Assembly (NCBI RefSeq): GCF_002777975.1 | Contig: NZ_NGVS01000004.1 | Location: 236,376 to 300,375 of the forward strand | Source: Shewanella carassii | GTDB taxonomy: Bacteria > Pseudomonadota > Gammaproteobacteria > Enterobacterales > Shewanellaceae | DNA length: 64,000 bases | Reading direction: 5' to 3' | Part shown: one piece after another, positions 63,719 through 64,000 of the stretch | How the letters are laid out: the number at the start of each line of letters is the position of its first letter | Position numbering within the stretch: position 1 is the stretch's first letter | Made by a program: the position numbers and the translations under genes | The notes under the pieces: generated by a model | The model's database searches: none | Told to the model about the DNA's origin: nothing | The model's input: the letters and a program-made list of their open reading frames with translations, nothing else

Positions 63719-64000
63719 AACTCGAACTCTTCAGAGGCATAGACATAATGATTCCCCAAAAACTCAAGCCACCCACTGTAAAACAATAACTTAATCTTCT
63801 TTCGGTCTGCGTTCAAGCACCGGTAGGGGATTTGAGCGCTACAAAGCACTTCTCTGTCTGTCCATCGGTTTGCTGTCTCTATATCAATATGCAACACCAG
63901 ATGCAGATGATTACTCATGATGGCAAATGCGGCCACATCAATGGCAAAAACGGCTTCCAATTCAAACAATAAAGATTCCACCCAACCACGGCGGTGGTCA
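63703..64000 (-). pseudogene. Remnant of a REP-associated tyrosine transposase (RAYT, IS200-like), 5' end outside the window
   Basis: The frame enters from the right edge with DHRRGWVESLLFELEAVFAI and continues to AIMSNHLHLVLHID, the HUH metal-binding motif of TnpA-REP proteins, then NRWTDREVL. After that the expected family sequence with the catalytic tyrosine is missing and is replaced by about 47 unrelated residues up to a stop at 63703. It should therefore be inactive. Truncation lies next to the cassette-like genes. Confidence 0.7.

Noticed and set aside
63722..63860. Possible further attC upstream of the 63317-63718 gene
   Set aside because: Only the distal core GTTATGT is visible; the proximal RYYYAAC core and the inner pairing boxes cannot be found, so a full site is not supported.

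Overview
The window is chromosomal DNA from a Shewanella species (Gammaproteobacteria, Alteromonadales). Evidence: the order oxyR-hptA-yhcC-gltBD, then mtnN, tyrS, anmK, erpA, pyrB-like, hemL and nhaD, the set cca-lpp-rlmA-uppP-folKB-plsY-tsaD-rpsU-yqeY-dnaG-rpoD, and an Na+-translocating NQR operon; a free HPt protein that replaces part of ArcB; and protein sequences close to remembered Shewanella, Vibrio and E. coli orthologues. GC looks a little above 50% by eye. The species cannot be named from the sequence alone.

Layout. 1-9.1 kb: tail of a cyclase-like gene, the peroxide regulator oxyR, the phosphotransfer protein hptA, radical-SAM yhcC, then divergent gltB-gltD (ammonia assimilation). 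9.3-20.7 kb: housekeeping and small conserved genes (mtnN, a CobD/CbiB paralogue, tyrS, a LysM-like/M23 endopeptidase, anmK, erpA, a CLC protein). 20.8-25.2 kb: aspartate carbamoyltransferase, hemL, nhaD and a first IS5-type MITE. 25.2-34.5 kb: gspAB (type II secretion assembly), cca, lpp, rlmA-like, uppP, folKB, plsY, tsaD. 34.6-39.5 kb: the macromolecular synthesis operon rpsU-yqeY-dnaG-rpoD and tRNA-Ile2(CAU). 39.5-45 kb: two diguanylate cyclases, SOS-regulated dinB, a short membrane ORF, and a bacterioferritin pair behind a Fur box. 45-52.3 kb: nqrABCDEF-apbE-nqrM on the minus strand. 52.6-61.6 kb: a TonB-dependent receptor, luxS, bolA, alkB, rlmG, a GlyGly-CTERM surface protein, a second MITE, and a PepSY/PhoP/PhoQ-like module. 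61.6-64 kb: accessory DNA with no core genes, containing repeated hairpins, three small minus-strand ORFs whose starts and stops coincide with attC-like core sites (an integron-cassette cluster without a visible integrase), and a broken REP-associated tyrosine transposase at the right edge.

The genes cooperate in recognisable modules: nitrogen assimilation (gltBD); envelope assembly and recycling (mepM-like, anmK, lpp, uppP, gspAB); folate synthesis (folBK); initiation of translation, replication and transcription (rpsU, dnaG, rpoD); Na+ cycling (nqr makes the sodium gradient, apbE and nqrM mature it, nhaD exchanges Na+ and H+); and iron handling (bfr pair, erpA, TonB receptor). The core part is ordinary Shewanella chromosome. 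The least explained pieces are the cassette cluster at the right end, the paired MITEs, the 32-residue membrane ORF, the CLC protein without the usual proton-pathway glutamate, and the CobD/CbiB paralogue that seems to have lost its catalytic motif.
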